A stretch of 64,000 bases of DNA, taken from contig CAVZTR010000012.1 of assembly GCA_963778225.1 (NCBI GenBank), positions 372,001-436,000 on the forward strand. Reading direction: 5' to 3'. The first letter of the stretch is position 1. Every line of letters starts with the position of its first letter. A model generated the notes under the pieces. That model made no database searches, was not told where the DNA came from, and saw nothing but the letters and a program-made list of their open reading frames with translations. Source of the DNA: JAGVSR01 sp963778225 (GTDB lineage: Bacteria > Pseudomonadota > Alphaproteobacteria > Rhizobiales > Hyphomicrobiaceae). The position numbers and the translations under genes are program-made. Positions 30,947 to 40,798 of the stretch are shown piece by piece.

Positions 30947-31603
30947 ATGAAAAGCAATCGTAGATACGTCCAGCCCCTCCTCGCCGCTGCCGCCGCAGGC
31001 GTGCTGCTCGGCTCGGGACCTGCTTGGGCCCAGTCGCCGCCGGCCGGTGCGCCGCCGAGTGCTGCTCCGTCCGGACCTGAGGCCGCCAAGCCTCGGCGCG
31101 AAGCGCCCAAACCCGAAAGCAGGGCGGATGTCCTGCAACGTCTCTACGGGGAGCTGGCGAAGGCGCCGGATGCCGCGGCGGCCGAACCGATCGTGCGCAA
31201 CATCGAACAGCTGTGGGTGCAGGCGGAGAGCCCGACCGCGACGCTCCTGATGAACCGCGCGCTCGTGGCGGCGAATGAGAAGAATTATGATCTCTCGCTG
31301 AAATTCCTCGACACCGTGACCGAACTCTATCCGGCCTGGACCGAGGGCTTCAACCGGCGCGCCTACCTCTACGTCATCCAGCTCGACTACAATCGCGCAC
31401 TCGGCGACCTGCGGCGTGTGCTGGCGCTCGATCCCGGCAACTTCCGCGCGCTCGAAGGGCTCGTGCAGGTGCTGCGCACGATGGGCCAGGATAAGGCGGC
31501 ACTCGACGTCGTTAAGACGCTGCTCAAGGCGCACCCGCATTCGCCCGGCGCGCAGGAAACGCTGAAAGAGCTGGAAGAAGCTGTCAACGGCCGCGGAATT
31601 TAA
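30947..31603 (+). CDS. Periplasmic TPR-repeat protein
   Basis: A 218-residue protein with a signal peptide (MKSNRRYVQPLLAAAAAGVL, cut after AWA-Q), a Pro/Ala-rich linker, and about three tetratricopeptide repeats (AEPIVRNIEQLWVQAES; NYDLSLKFLDTVTELYP; YNRALGDLRRVLALDP). TPRs mediate protein contacts; the partner is unknown. ATG 30947 is preferred over the in-frame GTG at 30941. It ends just before a palindromic element shared with convergent pyk. Confidence 0.85.
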   Translation: MKSNRRYVQPLLAAAAAGVLLGSGPAWAQSPPAGAPPSAAPSGPEAAKPRREAPKPESRADVLQRLYGELAKAPDAAAAEPIVRNIEQLWVQAESPTATLLMNRALVAANEKNYDLSLKFLDTVTELYPAWTEGFNRRAYLYVIQLDYNRALGDLRRVLALDPGNFRALEGLVQVLRTMGQDKAALDVVKTLLKAHPHSPGAQETLKELEEAVNGRGI

Positions 31604-31610
31604 TTGGTTT

Positions 31611-31657
31611 GCACCCGGCGACTCCGCTGTGCGGAGCCGGCCGCCGGGCGGGTTTTT
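31611..31657. repeat. Palindromic element copy 5, likely doubling as terminator
   Basis: Outer arms CCCGGCG / CGCCGGG, inner ACTCCGC / GCGGAG, constant CCGGCC, followed by GGGTTTTT. It lies between convergent stop codons of the TPR gene and pyk. Confidence 0.82.
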
Positions 31658-33158
31658 AAGTCGGGATCTTTGTCACCGCAGGCGTGCGGCGCTTGCCGCC
31701 GGTCGGGAACTCGTCGGGCGTGTGGCCGTCGGGCAGGCCGTACTCGTCAATGAAGGCGAGCCGGATCATGTTGGTCGCTCCGGGCGAACCGAGCGGCACG
31801 CCGGCGGTGATGACGAGCCCTTCGCCTGCTTTGACGAAGCCTTCCTCGAACGCGATCTGCGAGGCCTTGCGGACCATGTGCGCGAGGTCTTCCGGATCGG
31901 CGGTCAGCACCGTCTGCACGCCCCACACGAGGGCGAGGCGGCGGGCTGTGCTCTCGATCGGCGTCAGGCCGATGACGGGAAGGCCGGGACGTTCGCGGGC
32001 GACGCGCAACGCCGTCGAGCCGGTCGCGGTGTAGCAGAGGATGGCGGCGACTTTCACCGTGCTGGCGATGGCGTATGCCGCGGCGGCTATCGCGTCGGCG
32101 CCAGTGGGGCGCTTGGAGAATTCCGTTGCATGCACGAAGGCATCGTAGCTCGGGTCGCTTTCGACCTCGAACGCGACGCGATCCATCATTTGAATGGCTT
32201 CGATCGGATACTGGCCGACGGCCGACTCCGCCGACAGCATGACGGCATCGGCGCCATCAAAGACGGCGGCGGCGACGTCGGAGACTTCGGCGCGCGTCGG
32301 CATCGGCGAGGAGATCATGCTTTCGAGCATCTGGGTCGCGACGACGACGGGCTTACCGGCTTCGCGCGCCTTGCGCGTGATCTGCTTCTGCAGACCCGGC
32401 ACGCGCTCCACTGGCATTTCGACACCAAGATCACCGCGCGCGACCATGAAGCCGTCACCGGCTGCGATGATGGCGTCCAAATCGTCGATGGCCGAAGGCT
32501 TCTCGATCTTCACGATAATGGCGGCGCGATCGCCGATGATGCGCTTGGCTTCGAGCACGTCCTCATGGCGCTGCACGAACGAGAGCGCGATCCAGTCGGC
32601 GCCGATGGCGAGCGAGCAATCGAGGTCGGCGTGATCTTTCTCGGTCAGCGCGCTCACAGGAAGCAGCGTGTCGGGCAGGCTGATGCCTTTGCGGGACGCC
32701 AGCGCGCCGCCGGTGACGACTGTCGCGATGATGCGGCCCTTGCCGGCGCTCTTCACGCGCATGCGGATCTTGCCGTCGTCCAGCAGCAGGACGTGACCGG
32801 GCGCGACGGCTTCGAAGATCTGCGGATGAGGGAGGAACACGCGCTCGGCGCTGCCGGGCGTCTTGTCACCATCGAAGACGAATTCGGCGCCGTCGTTGAC
32901 GAACACGCGGCCGCCATGGAACTCGCCGAGGCGAAACTTGGGTCCCTGCAAATCGCACAAAACGCCAACGGCATGGCGCGTGCGTTCGGCGACGGCGCGT
33001 ATGGTCTCGACGTAGGTCTTGGCCACCTCGTGCGAGGTGTGGCTCATGTTGACGCGAAAGACGTCGACGCCGGCGTGGACGAGTTTTTCCACCATCTCGG
33101 GCGATGACGATGCGGGGCCCAAAGTGGCGACGATCTTCACGCGGCGTTTGCGTCTCAT
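31656..33158 (-). CDS. pyk: Pyruvate kinase
   Basis: A 500-residue glycolytic enzyme (PEP + ADP to pyruvate + ATP). N-terminal KIVATLGPASSSPEM, substrate-binding region FRVNMSHTSHE and VLCDLQGPKFRLGEF, active-site IIVKIEKPSAIDDLDAI and ARGDLGVEMPVERVP, and VATQMLESM. A C-terminal allosteric-type domain is present. In serine-cycle methylotrophs it would draw on the PEP pool; the glycerate kinase gene is 600 bp upstream. Confidence 0.96.
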   Translation of the reverse strand: MRRKRRVKIVATLGPASSSPEMVEKLVHAGVDVFRVNMSHTSHEVAKTYVETIRAVAERTRHAVGVLCDLQGPKFRLGEFHGGRVFVNDGAEFVFDGDKTPGSAERVFLPHPQIFEAVAPGHVLLLDDGKIRMRVKSAGKGRIIATVVTGGALASRKGISLPDTLLPVSALTEKDHADLDCSLAIGADWIALSFVQRHEDVLEAKRIIGDRAAIIVKIEKPSAIDDLDAIIAAGDGFMVARGDLGVEMPVERVPGLQKQITRKAREAGKPVVVATQMLESMISSPMPTRAEVSDVAAAVFDGADAVMLSAESAVGQYPIEAIQMMDRVAFEVESDPSYDAFVHATEFSKRPTGADAIAAAAYAIASTVKVAAILCYTATGSTALRVARERPGLPVIGLTPIESTARRLALVWGVQTVLTADPEDLAHMVRKASQIAFEEGFVKAGEGLVITAGVPLGSPGATNMIRLAFIDEYGLPDGHTPDEFPTGGKRRTPAVTKIPT

Positions 33159-33200
33159 TGTCTCTTCATCTCGGATCAGGTGCGCCGCGTCAGCGACGGT

Positions 33201-33638
33201 TCATTTCTTAGTAGCGGGCTCGGGATCGGTCAGGCGCACGGTCCATTCCTTGGCGTCGCCTGTATCGACTTCGAAAAAGCCCGTCGCCTTGTAGCCGCGG
33301 GAAACGCAGTCCTGAACCCCCCGGATCGTGAACGACTTCTCCCCGGTGCACATGTCGTTTTTGCCGGCCCACTCGCCACCGCGGTCATAATCGATCGCAT
33401 GGACGTAGATGAACCGGCTCGGCACCGCGCCTTTGAGCAGCGTCTCGCAGGTTTGCGATGCGATGTTCCACCAGCCTTCCGTCGCCCAGCCTTCCTTGTC
33501 CTGGTAACCGATGGCGACGCCGATGCGGCTCGCCGTCGAGTTGCAGAGTTTCAGATCGGCCGCTGCCGGCGCGGACTGCACGACGATCGGCACGACAAAA
33601 ACGGCGAAGCTGAAATAGGAACGGCGAACGTAGGACAT
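33201..33638 (-). CDS. DUF1036 secreted protein
   Basis: A 145-residue protein with a signal peptide (SYFSFAVFVVPIVVQSAPAA, cut near AAA-D). DUF1036 features: LKLCNSTASRIGVAIGYQD, EGWWNIASQTCETLLKG and FTIRGVQDCVSRGY, with four Cys that may form disulfides in the periplasm. Function is unknown. ATG 33638 is chosen because the signal peptide begins there. Confidence 0.85.
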   Translation of the reverse strand: MSYVRRSYFSFAVFVVPIVVQSAPAAADLKLCNSTASRIGVAIGYQDKEGWATEGWWNIASQTCETLLKGAVPSRFIYVHAIDYDRGGEWAGKNDMCTGEKSFTIRGVQDCVSRGYKATGFFEVDTGDAKEWTVRLTDPEPATKK

Positions 33639-33766
33639 TTCGATCCGGGCTCTCTCGTCGTCTGAACCGGCCGGTCTGCCTAGCACGCCACCGGGCACTC
33701 GGACAGGGAGCTAGGGTCGCGCCCCCGCGATCCTTTCTGGTGCCTGGCCTGGTGCCGGGCCCCGCC

Positions 33767-35062
33767 TTACGGATCGACCAGCAAAACGCGGAAATCGTTC
33801 ACGTTCGTCTGGGTCGGGCCGCACTCGAGAAGGTCGCCGATCTGGCGGAAGAAGGCCGTCGAGTTGTTATTGGCCAGCATTGCGGCTGGATCGAGGTTTT
33901 TGGCCTTGGCGCGGGCTAGCGTGCCGGGATCGGCCATGGCGCCCGCGGGGTCGTCAGGGTTGCCGCCACCACCATCGATGCCGTCCGTGTCGCCGGCGAG
34001 CGCAGAGATACCCGCTGCGCCGTCGAGGCCGAGAGCGACGCCCATCATGTATTCCTGATTGGGGCCGCCCGCGCCATTACCCGTGACGGTGACCGTGAAC
34101 TCGCCGCCCGAGATGAACGCGACCCGCTCGCCGCGGGCTTTCGCTGCCAGTGCGAGGGCCGCATGCTGGCGTCCGACTTCGCGGGCTTCGCCTTCGAGGC
34201 TGTCGCCCAGCATTTCAATTTTGTAGCCGGCCGCGCGTGCGATCTCGGCTGCACCCTGGAGCGAGGCTTTGGGTGCCGCGACCAGATGATAGGTGGCGTT
34301 GGCCAGCTTGGGATCGCCGGGCTTCAGTGTTTCGTTCTTGGGATCGTTAAGTGCGCGCACGATTTCGTCCGCGGCGTTGATCTTGTAGCGCGCGAGCACG
34401 TCGCGGGCTTCCGCGAGCGTGGTGCCATCAGGCACGGTCGGACCCGATCCGATCGCATCGGGATCATCGCCCGGCACGTCGGAGATCGCGAGGGTGATGA
34501 GGCGGGCCGGATAGGACGCGGCGGCGAGGCGTCCGCCCTTGACGCGCGACAGGTGCTTGCGGACCGTATTCATCTCGGAAATGCGCGCGCCGGATTTCAG
34601 CAGCTGCTTCGTCAGCGCGCGCTTGGCTTCGAACGAGACGCCTTCGACAGGGGCGGACCACAGCGCCGACGCGCCGCCCGACAGGAGGCACAGCACCAGA
34701 TCGTTGGGACCACCGGAGCGGGCGAGTTGCACGGCGAATTTGGCGGACGCCACCGAATTTGCGTCCGGCACCGGATGGCCAGCTTCCATGATCGGAATGA
34801 TTTCAGACGGCAGGCCGTAGCCGTGCCGCGTCGTCACGAAGCCCAAAAGTTTGTCGCCCTGGCCCAAAGCGGCGTAATGCTTCTCGGTCGCGCGCGCCAT
34901 GGCGGCAGCAGCCTTGCCCGCGCCGACGATGATAATCCGCCCGCCTTCGGGCACCTCCGGCAGGAACGGCGGCACGCACACGTCGGGATGGGCGAGCGAC
35001 ACGGCCTTATCGTACATTGCACGCAGCAATTGACGTTGCTCAGCCGTTCCGATCGAGGCCAT
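33767..35062 (-). CDS. gckA: Glycerate 2-kinase (GckA/TtuD, MOFRL family)
   Basis: A 431-residue kinase. The N-terminal DUF4147 domain shows IIIVGAGKAAAAMA, CLLSGGASAL and NTVRKHLSRVKGGRLA. The C-terminal MOFRL domain shows FISGGEFTVTVTGNGAGGPNQEY and GDTDGIDG. This family phosphorylates glycerate to 2-phosphoglycerate, the serine-cycle entry to PEP, and a Hyphomicrobium glycerate 2-kinase is known from methylotrophy. ATG 35062 matches the conserved N-terminus (MASIGTAEQRQLLR). Closeness to pyk supports a PEP/pyruvate role. Confidence 0.9.
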   Translation of the reverse strand: MASIGTAEQRQLLRAMYDKAVSLAHPDVCVPPFLPEVPEGGRIIIVGAGKAAAAMARATEKHYAALGQGDKLLGFVTTRHGYGLPSEIIPIMEAGHPVPDANSVASAKFAVQLARSGGPNDLVLCLLSGGASALWSAPVEGVSFEAKRALTKQLLKSGARISEMNTVRKHLSRVKGGRLAAASYPARLITLAISDVPGDDPDAIGSGPTVPDGTTLAEARDVLARYKINAADEIVRALNDPKNETLKPGDPKLANATYHLVAAPKASLQGAAEIARAAGYKIEMLGDSLEGEAREVGRQHAALALAAKARGERVAFISGGEFTVTVTGNGAGGPNQEYMMGVALGLDGAAGISALAGDTDGIDGGGGNPDDPAGAMADPGTLARAKAKNLDPAAMLANNNSTAFFRQIGDLLECGPTQTNVNDFRVLLVDP

Positions 35063-35213
35063 GACGGTTTCCGTTCGTTGGAGGGGGGACTTCGACTTTG
35101 GTCGTGTTTGGGGGATGCCTTTCATGCCGTCAAGCGGCCATCCGTCGCTGAAAGAGATGATCGCGGGGGGCGCCCCATGTTAATCACAGCATGCAGGATA
35201 AGGACCCGTCAGC

Positions 35214-36003
35214 GTGCAGCGCGAACATCTTGAATCGGTTCGGATACTCGGGGAGACGCGGATCGGCTCCTCGCCCTTCCTCATCCTCTGCGACCATGCT
35301 TCCAACCACGTGCCCCCGGAATTCGCCTCGCTCGGGCTGCCGGCGGCCGAGTTCGAGCGCCACATCGCGTGGGATCCCGGTGCCGCCCTCCTCGCCGAGG
35401 CGCTGGCCGCGCGGCTCGCCGCCCCCGCGATCCTCTCCTGCTTCTCGCGCCTGCTGATCGACCCCAACCGCGGCACCGACGATCCGACCCTCGTCATGCG
35501 GCTGTCGGACGGGACCGTCATCCCCGGCAACCGGCACGTGAGCGACGGCCGACATCGCGGCGCGGATCGCGCGCTTTCACGATCCCTATCACCGGACCAT
35601 CGAGGATGCGATCGAACGGGCGCTGGCGATCGGCATCGCCCCGGCGCTGATCTCGATCCACACCTTCACGCCCGTGTGGCGCGGCGCGCCCCGACCCTGG
35701 CACGCCGGTATCCTATGGGACCGCGACGACCGCCTCGCGCGTCTCTTTCTCACTGGGCTTCGCGCCGATCCCGATCTCGTCGTCGGCGACAACGAGCCCT
35801 ACCACGGCCGTCTCGAGAACGACTGCATGCACCGCCACGGCACCGCGCGCGGCCTCGCGCACGTCCTTCTCGAAATCCGCAACGATCTGCTCGCTACGCC
35901 GGATGGCGTCAGCCACTGGTGCGACCGCATCGCGGGCGTGCTGGAGGAGGCGATGGCGGACGCGAGCGTGCGGTTACAGCTGGGCGTGGTGAAGCGGGGC
36001 TAG
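35214..36003 (+). pseudogene. N-formylglutamate amidohydrolase paralogue with one frameshift
   Basis: The first part (FLILCDHASNHVPPEFASLG, then SRLLIDPNRG and VIPGNRHVSD) is in one frame from GTG 35214. After GAC near 35547 an extra G shifts the frame. The second frame continues as ADIAARIARFHDPYH, SIHTFTPVWRGAPRPWH and NEPYHGRLENDCMHRHG to TAG 36003. Removing one G gives an unbroken 263-residue enzyme with all family motifs. It is either inactivated very recently or a sequence error. It is divergent from glycerate kinase. Confidence 0.83.
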
Positions 36004-36035
36004 ACTAAGGTCATCCGCCGTCACGCTGCGGCACC

Positions 36036-37508
36036 TCACTGCGAGAGATGCAGTTGCGATATCTGATCAGCAATCTGTTCGAAGGCTCTCAAGAGGTCCT
36101 CCGAATTGTCGGCTGTCAGGAACTTCGAAGGGTCGCTGGCGCAGTTCTTGATCATGTCGATGGTATCCACGTCGCTGACTTCGAACGCGACAGAAAAGAT
36201 ATCAATTCCGTCGGCCTTTGCGTTCGCGCACGTGTCCACGGTCAAAGTGTTTGCCGTCCTGCGATTTGTCGCCGAAGTGCGGGCATCGCGCGTGTGGGCT
36301 GGATAATTCGGCGACCTCGTGTTCGTGCCGTCCGTCATGAACACCATCACCTTACGGATGCCCTGAGTACCTTTCGCCACGGCCTCCTCCAACGGCGCCT
36401 CCTTGGTCAGCGAATACCAGCCCCATAGAACGCCGGGCTGCGTATACGTTTCGCTATTGGCGGTCGTCACATTCAGCAATCCGATCTCCCTGAGGACGGC
36501 ATCTTTGTCGCTCGTCAGCGGTGTGATTGCGCGCGGGCAGGAGGTGACATTCATCAAGCCCGGGATGAGGCGGCCAGGTACAATATCGCTGCGTGTGTCG
36601 AAGGGATTGTTGCGAGATCCCACGCAGCCGCTCCAGCGGCTGTTCGTTGTGGGTCGGTTGCACCGCCATTGCTTCGGGCCGTTTGGAGTTGTCTCGACAC
36701 AGACGTCGCTCGTTCTGGTTTGCGGAACACCGTCGATGAAAGTCGTCGTTGTTCTCCGCTCCGTACGCACGCATCGTGTGGGTTGATGCCAGTTGCAAAC
36801 TTCATCTCCAACCTTTGAAGAGTCATCTGCGACGGAGAGCCAACTCGCTGACCGGTTCGCGAGGCCTACGTTGACGTATTGGCTGAAGGGCACGACTGCG
36901 ATCTTCGGCTTTTCGTCTTCGCTGACGCTGTCACTTCCCTCGAACACGATTTCCACCAGCCGGGTCGCAGCGTCTCGCAACGCCACGATCTTGGTGCCGC
37001 TCATCGACCATGTGTTATCAACAACGAGCGCGATTTCGGCCGTACTGCGGGCTCTCTGCGCGACGCTCTGGGCATAAGCGGGTAGCTCATCAATTCCGAT
37101 GAGAGGGAGAAATGTCGTCGGAACGTCGATTTGCGCCTCAGCAAGGATCTTGCCTTCTTCGTCCTTGGTGAAGTCCGTGTGTGCATCCGTGAGACCCATC
37201 CGCGACGACCATGCCTGCGAAAGCATGAGATTTCCGTACTCGTCGACATTGATCTCCTCTCTTCGGGCCCGCACAGCAACCGCCAGGGTCGCGGCGTCGA
37301 GGGCATTTTGAAGACGCGTGCGCTCATTGATCGCCACGGCGACGTCCACAACACCTCCGCTGATGGCCACAAGGATCGTCGCGAACAAGGCGAAGGGCAC
37401 CATGATCGCACCGGCTTCCTCGCGCCAGATTTGCAGAGACTGGCGCAATGAAGCCCCGCCAGCCGGTGAAGACCGTACTTCGGCTGTGGAATTGATGGTC
37501 TCAGACAT
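36036..37508 (-). CDS. TadG-like protein with von Willebrand factor A domain
   Basis: A 490-residue protein. A pilin-like N-terminal segment (EEAGAIMVPFALFATILVAISGG) serves as the single membrane anchor typical of TadE/TadG Flp-pilus proteins. The VWA domain follows, with the MIDAS-like motif DNTWSMSG (the usual DxSxS is altered) and VMVFMTDGTNT. Between them lies a Cys-rich insert (CNWHQPTRC, SDVCVETT, WRCNR, SGCVG) that could form disulfides. ATG 37508 has GGAGAG seven bases upstream. No other tad genes are in the window, so a role in adhesion is inference. Confidence 0.82.
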   Translation of the reverse strand: MSETINSTAEVRSSPAGGASLRQSLQIWREEAGAIMVPFALFATILVAISGGVVDVAVAINERTRLQNALDAATLAVAVRARREEINVDEYGNLMLSQAWSSRMGLTDAHTDFTKDEEGKILAEAQIDVPTTFLPLIGIDELPAYAQSVAQRARSTAEIALVVDNTWSMSGTKIVALRDAATRLVEIVFEGSDSVSEDEKPKIAVVPFSQYVNVGLANRSASWLSVADDSSKVGDEVCNWHQPTRCVRTERRTTTTFIDGVPQTRTSDVCVETTPNGPKQWRCNRPTTNSRWSGCVGSRNNPFDTRSDIVPGRLIPGLMNVTSCPRAITPLTSDKDAVLREIGLLNVTTANSETYTQPGVLWGWYSLTKEAPLEEAVAKGTQGIRKVMVFMTDGTNTRSPNYPAHTRDARTSATNRRTANTLTVDTCANAKADGIDIFSVAFEVSDVDTIDMIKNCASDPSKFLTADNSEDLLRAFEQIADQISQLHLSQ

Positions 37509-37676
37509 GCGCTGCTCTCCGCTCACTCAAGCAGCGCGACTTGAAGACCCGGAGAACTTGGCGGTCAAAAGTACCGTGGGATTAACGTTTGGGATTCATT
37601 AAGACAGGAGGCATGCAGAACGACCGTATTCGTCCAGCCGGTCGTTCAGCATTCGACCGAAGGCTGAACCGATCTG

Positions 37677-40145
37677 CTAGAAGTTGACCTTGCACGCCGG
37701 CGCGACGCTTCAGAGCGGGTCAAACCATCGTCTCCGGCATGAACTTCGCCGTCGAGGAAAGCGCTGGCTGAAGCGCTAAGGCGCGTCGTGGCTGTCGCGC
37801 CGATGAAGCCGGTCACCTGACTGTCGTCGCCGCCCGGTGCGAACGCGATGGCTTGACCGAGCAGCACGGCCGAGACGTTATCGTTGTCCGAGGTCCAAGC
37901 CTCGACACCAACACGAGGCGCGAACGTCACCTGCTCCGTAGCGAAGGGGAAAGCGATCTGCATCCGGCCGAGCCATAGCGAAACGTCCTGATCGCCGACC
38001 GTGAGATTGGCAGCTGATCCTGTCTCCGTGTAGCCGTCGAGCGAGAGAAAGGCGTAACGGCCGCGTGCGCTCGGCTCGATGGTGAAGCCGCCGACCTCTA
38101 GAGTGGTGCCGATCGTAACTTCGGGCGAGATGAAAGCACCGTCATAGGAGGCGCTTGCCGTCTCTAGGCCGCCGGCGACGAGGTTGTTCGCGATGCGGCG
38201 ATTGCTGTCGTAGTCGGAGGTGCCGGCCGTAATCATGACATGCGCGAAGGACCGGTTTCCGCGAAAGCTGGCATAGCCGCCGCCGAAGAAGCTGTCGGCC
38301 TCGATGGCTTCGCCGTTTAAGGCGACATCAAGCGTGCTGCGGGCCGCGCCACCGAACGCACCGACGAGCACGCCCGGCATGAGGCGGCCGTCGATACCGG
38401 CAACGCCGCCGAAATACTGAGTGTCGGACGCGAACGTCGTGGCGGTGGCATCGTCGTTACGCAGTCCGCCAAATACGTCGGCCCAAACGCCAGGCTTGGC
38501 TTGCGGTGCTTCGGTTGCGCTCTCTGCAGCACCCAAATTCATCATGGCGCCGCCGAGCATCATGGGGGACATGCCGACTTGCATGGCGCTCACGCTGTTG
38601 AAGCTCGCGGCGCCTCCGCCGGCAAGACGAGCGTGGATAGAGTTGAAGATGCCGCCGGTGAGATCGGCCAACATCTCGTCCTGCTGCGCGAAGGCAGTGG
38701 TGTCGAGTACGGCTAGCTGGGTACCGGAGATGGCAAACGGAGCGCCGATGTTGATTGTGTTCGGCAGCGCATCAAAGGTCAACAGAGCGTTGAACCCCTG
38801 AGGGATGTTGAGGGTTGCTGTCCCTGGATTACTAATGCTGAGGGCACCCCAGACCACAGATCCTGGCAAGAGCGTAAGGCTAGAGTCGTCACCCTGAGAA
38901 TTATACCGCCTGTACCTTGGAGCTCCAAGCCGATCGACCCGGAGTTGGTCACGCTTGAGTTGCTACCTTGGGTAACGATCCGCCACCCACCGAGCCGGAG
39001 TTGGTCACACCGGAGTTAGCGCCAACGGGTACCAATATCTCTGTTCCACCGAGCCGGAGTTGGTCACAGCGGAGTTAACGCCAGAGGTAAAAAATATTTC
39101 CTTCCACCGAGCCGGAGTTGGTCACACCGGAGCTAGCGCCAGAGGTAACAATATCGTTTTCTACCAAGCCCGCGTTGGTCACGGTGGCATGCTCACCCTT
39201 CGTCTCAATTCGGCCAAACACGATGCCCGAGTTAGAGGTACCGGAGTTGTCACCCTCAGTCGTGATCCCGCTTCCGACCGAGCCTGAGTTGGTCACGCCG
39301 GAGTTCTTCTCGAAGGTCAAGATTGGCCCTATGACCGTCCCCGAGTTGGACACGGCTGAGTCGATGTCACCTGTCGCGATAATGCCTCCAACGAAGCCTG
39401 AGTTGGTCACGCCAGAGTTGTCACCGTTGGTCAGTATGTCGTTGGTGATCGAACCTTGATTGATAACGGCGGAACTGTCGCCAGAAGTCAAAATGCCAAA
39501 GTGAACTGCCCCTGAATTGGTCACGCCAGAGTTGATGCCAGAGGAACAATGGCGTTCCCGACCGAGGCCGAATTGGTCACGGCGGAGTTGTCGCCGTGTT
39601 TCAATGATGCTTCCCACCGACCCCGAGTTGGTCACGCCCGAACCATCTGCTGTGGTCAATATGTACTTCGAAACCAAACCAGAGTTTGTGACACCAGAGT
39701 TGTCGCCATCGGTCTGGATGTAGTCTCCCACCGAGCCCGAGTTGGTCACGGTAGAATTGTTGCCACGTGTTCCGATACGCAAGTGGACCAAGCCGGAGTT
39801 CGTGACACCGGAGTTTTCGCCATTGGTTTGGATGATTGTTACCGAGCCCGAGTTGGTCACGCTTGAATCGGAGCCAATAACGCTTATGAAATTGCCAACC
39901 GAACCAAAGTTCGTAACGTCAGAATTGATACCGATCGTTTGAATAGTTCCTACGACCGAGCCCGAGTTGGTCACGCCGGAATTGTCGGACGAGGTGGAAA
40001 TGCCGACCAGCGTCACGCCAGCAGGGTTGCTGCACGGGCCGGGATTTGCTCCATCAATGCAGGGAACCTGTGCCTGGGCGGGACTTACGGCTATGACGAC
40101 GGCCGCCACGACTATGCCGGCTGATCTGTTCGCGACTCTGCTCAC
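37677..40145 (-). pseudogene. Repeat-rich autotransporter adhesin with about eight frameshifts
   Basis: GTG 40145 (AGGA six bases upstream) starts a signal peptide (MSRVANRSAGIVVAAVVIAV) followed by about twenty units of a 19-20-residue repeat of the type SGVTNSGSVxxxIxTxGDN, predicted to form a beta-helix passenger. A linker and a C-terminal autotransporter barrel follow. Frames change near 39599 and 39542 (a compensating pair), 39091 (within a six-T run), 39045, 38985, 38889 and twice near 37690-37705, where a terminal KVNF-stop can be restored. Every interrupted frame stays open, so the coding potential was recently intact. Confidence 0.78.
38930..39980 (-). repeat. Tandem 57-63 bp repeats of the autotransporter passenger
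   Basis: About twenty degenerate units, each recognisable by GAGTTGGTCAC on the plus strand (coding V-T-N-S). Spacing is a multiple of three except at the frameshift sites. Such arrays can gain or lose units by slippage. Confidence 0.85.
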
Positions 40146-40752
40146 TGAAATCCTACGATACTGGCACGCGGCACATCGGCCTCGACGTGCAAAAACACGA
40201 TCCGGGCACTGGGCCTACTACACGAAATAAGGTCGCTGCGTTCAATACAGATATTCGGCAGTCTGCAAGGTCGGCGTAGTCGTTCGACTGCAGTTGCCGC
40301 CGTGCCACAGCGGAAAGTGAAGTCTTGGCTGATGGCGAATGAGCCAGACAAACTGCACTGGGCATATGATTTGGTCACTTTGCTCAACCCACTTATCCCC
40401 GCGCTTTCGCCCTCCCCTAAACTCCGCTCATCTCCGTCCCTCACTGAAGGGGGCGTCGCTTAAGAGGCGTCTTGTGACGTGGGACGGGGTGCAGTGTCGC
40501 TGACGGAGGGTCGCATCCTCTCTCGGTGAGGCTCGGATCGGCCGCCTGCTGGAACGCAGGACGCGAAGAACGCGCTGAAACGTCGATCGTATGCCGGAAA
40601 TCCTGCGCGGGGCGGTCCACGGGCCGCACCTTACTACCCACCTAGCGGCTCATGCGCCGCCCCGCCCCCTTCGCTCGATGGAGCGAGGATGAATTGAAAA
40701 GGAGCCGCGGCGAAACTCGCGATCGGCGCTTTTGGTTGTATCGACTTCATTT
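40146..40752. other. 600-bp stretch without a recognised gene
   Basis: I found no convincing protein gene here. RNase P RNA, tmRNA, SRP RNA and 6S signatures were looked for and not seen. It contains the upstream region of the autotransporter. Confidence 0.4.
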
Positions 40753-40797
40753 GCGCCGTGCAGGACTCCCGCTACCGGGGAGCCGGCCGCACGGCGC
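40753..40797. repeat. Palindromic element copy 6
   Basis: Outer arms GCGCCGTGC / GCACGGCGC, inner GACTCCC / GGGGAG with a longer loop, then the constant CCGGCC. It ends one base before the stop codon of the RNA methyltransferase gene. Confidence 0.82.
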
Positions 40798-40798
40798 G

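Noticed and set aside
38930..39980. Regular repeats suggestive of a CRISPR array
   Set aside because: The units are degenerate throughout, code for a protein repeat, have no unique spacers and no cas genes nearby.
40146..40752. A structural RNA gene (RNase P, tmRNA, 6S) in the 600-bp gap
   Set aside because: The conserved core sequences of these RNAs were not found on either strand.
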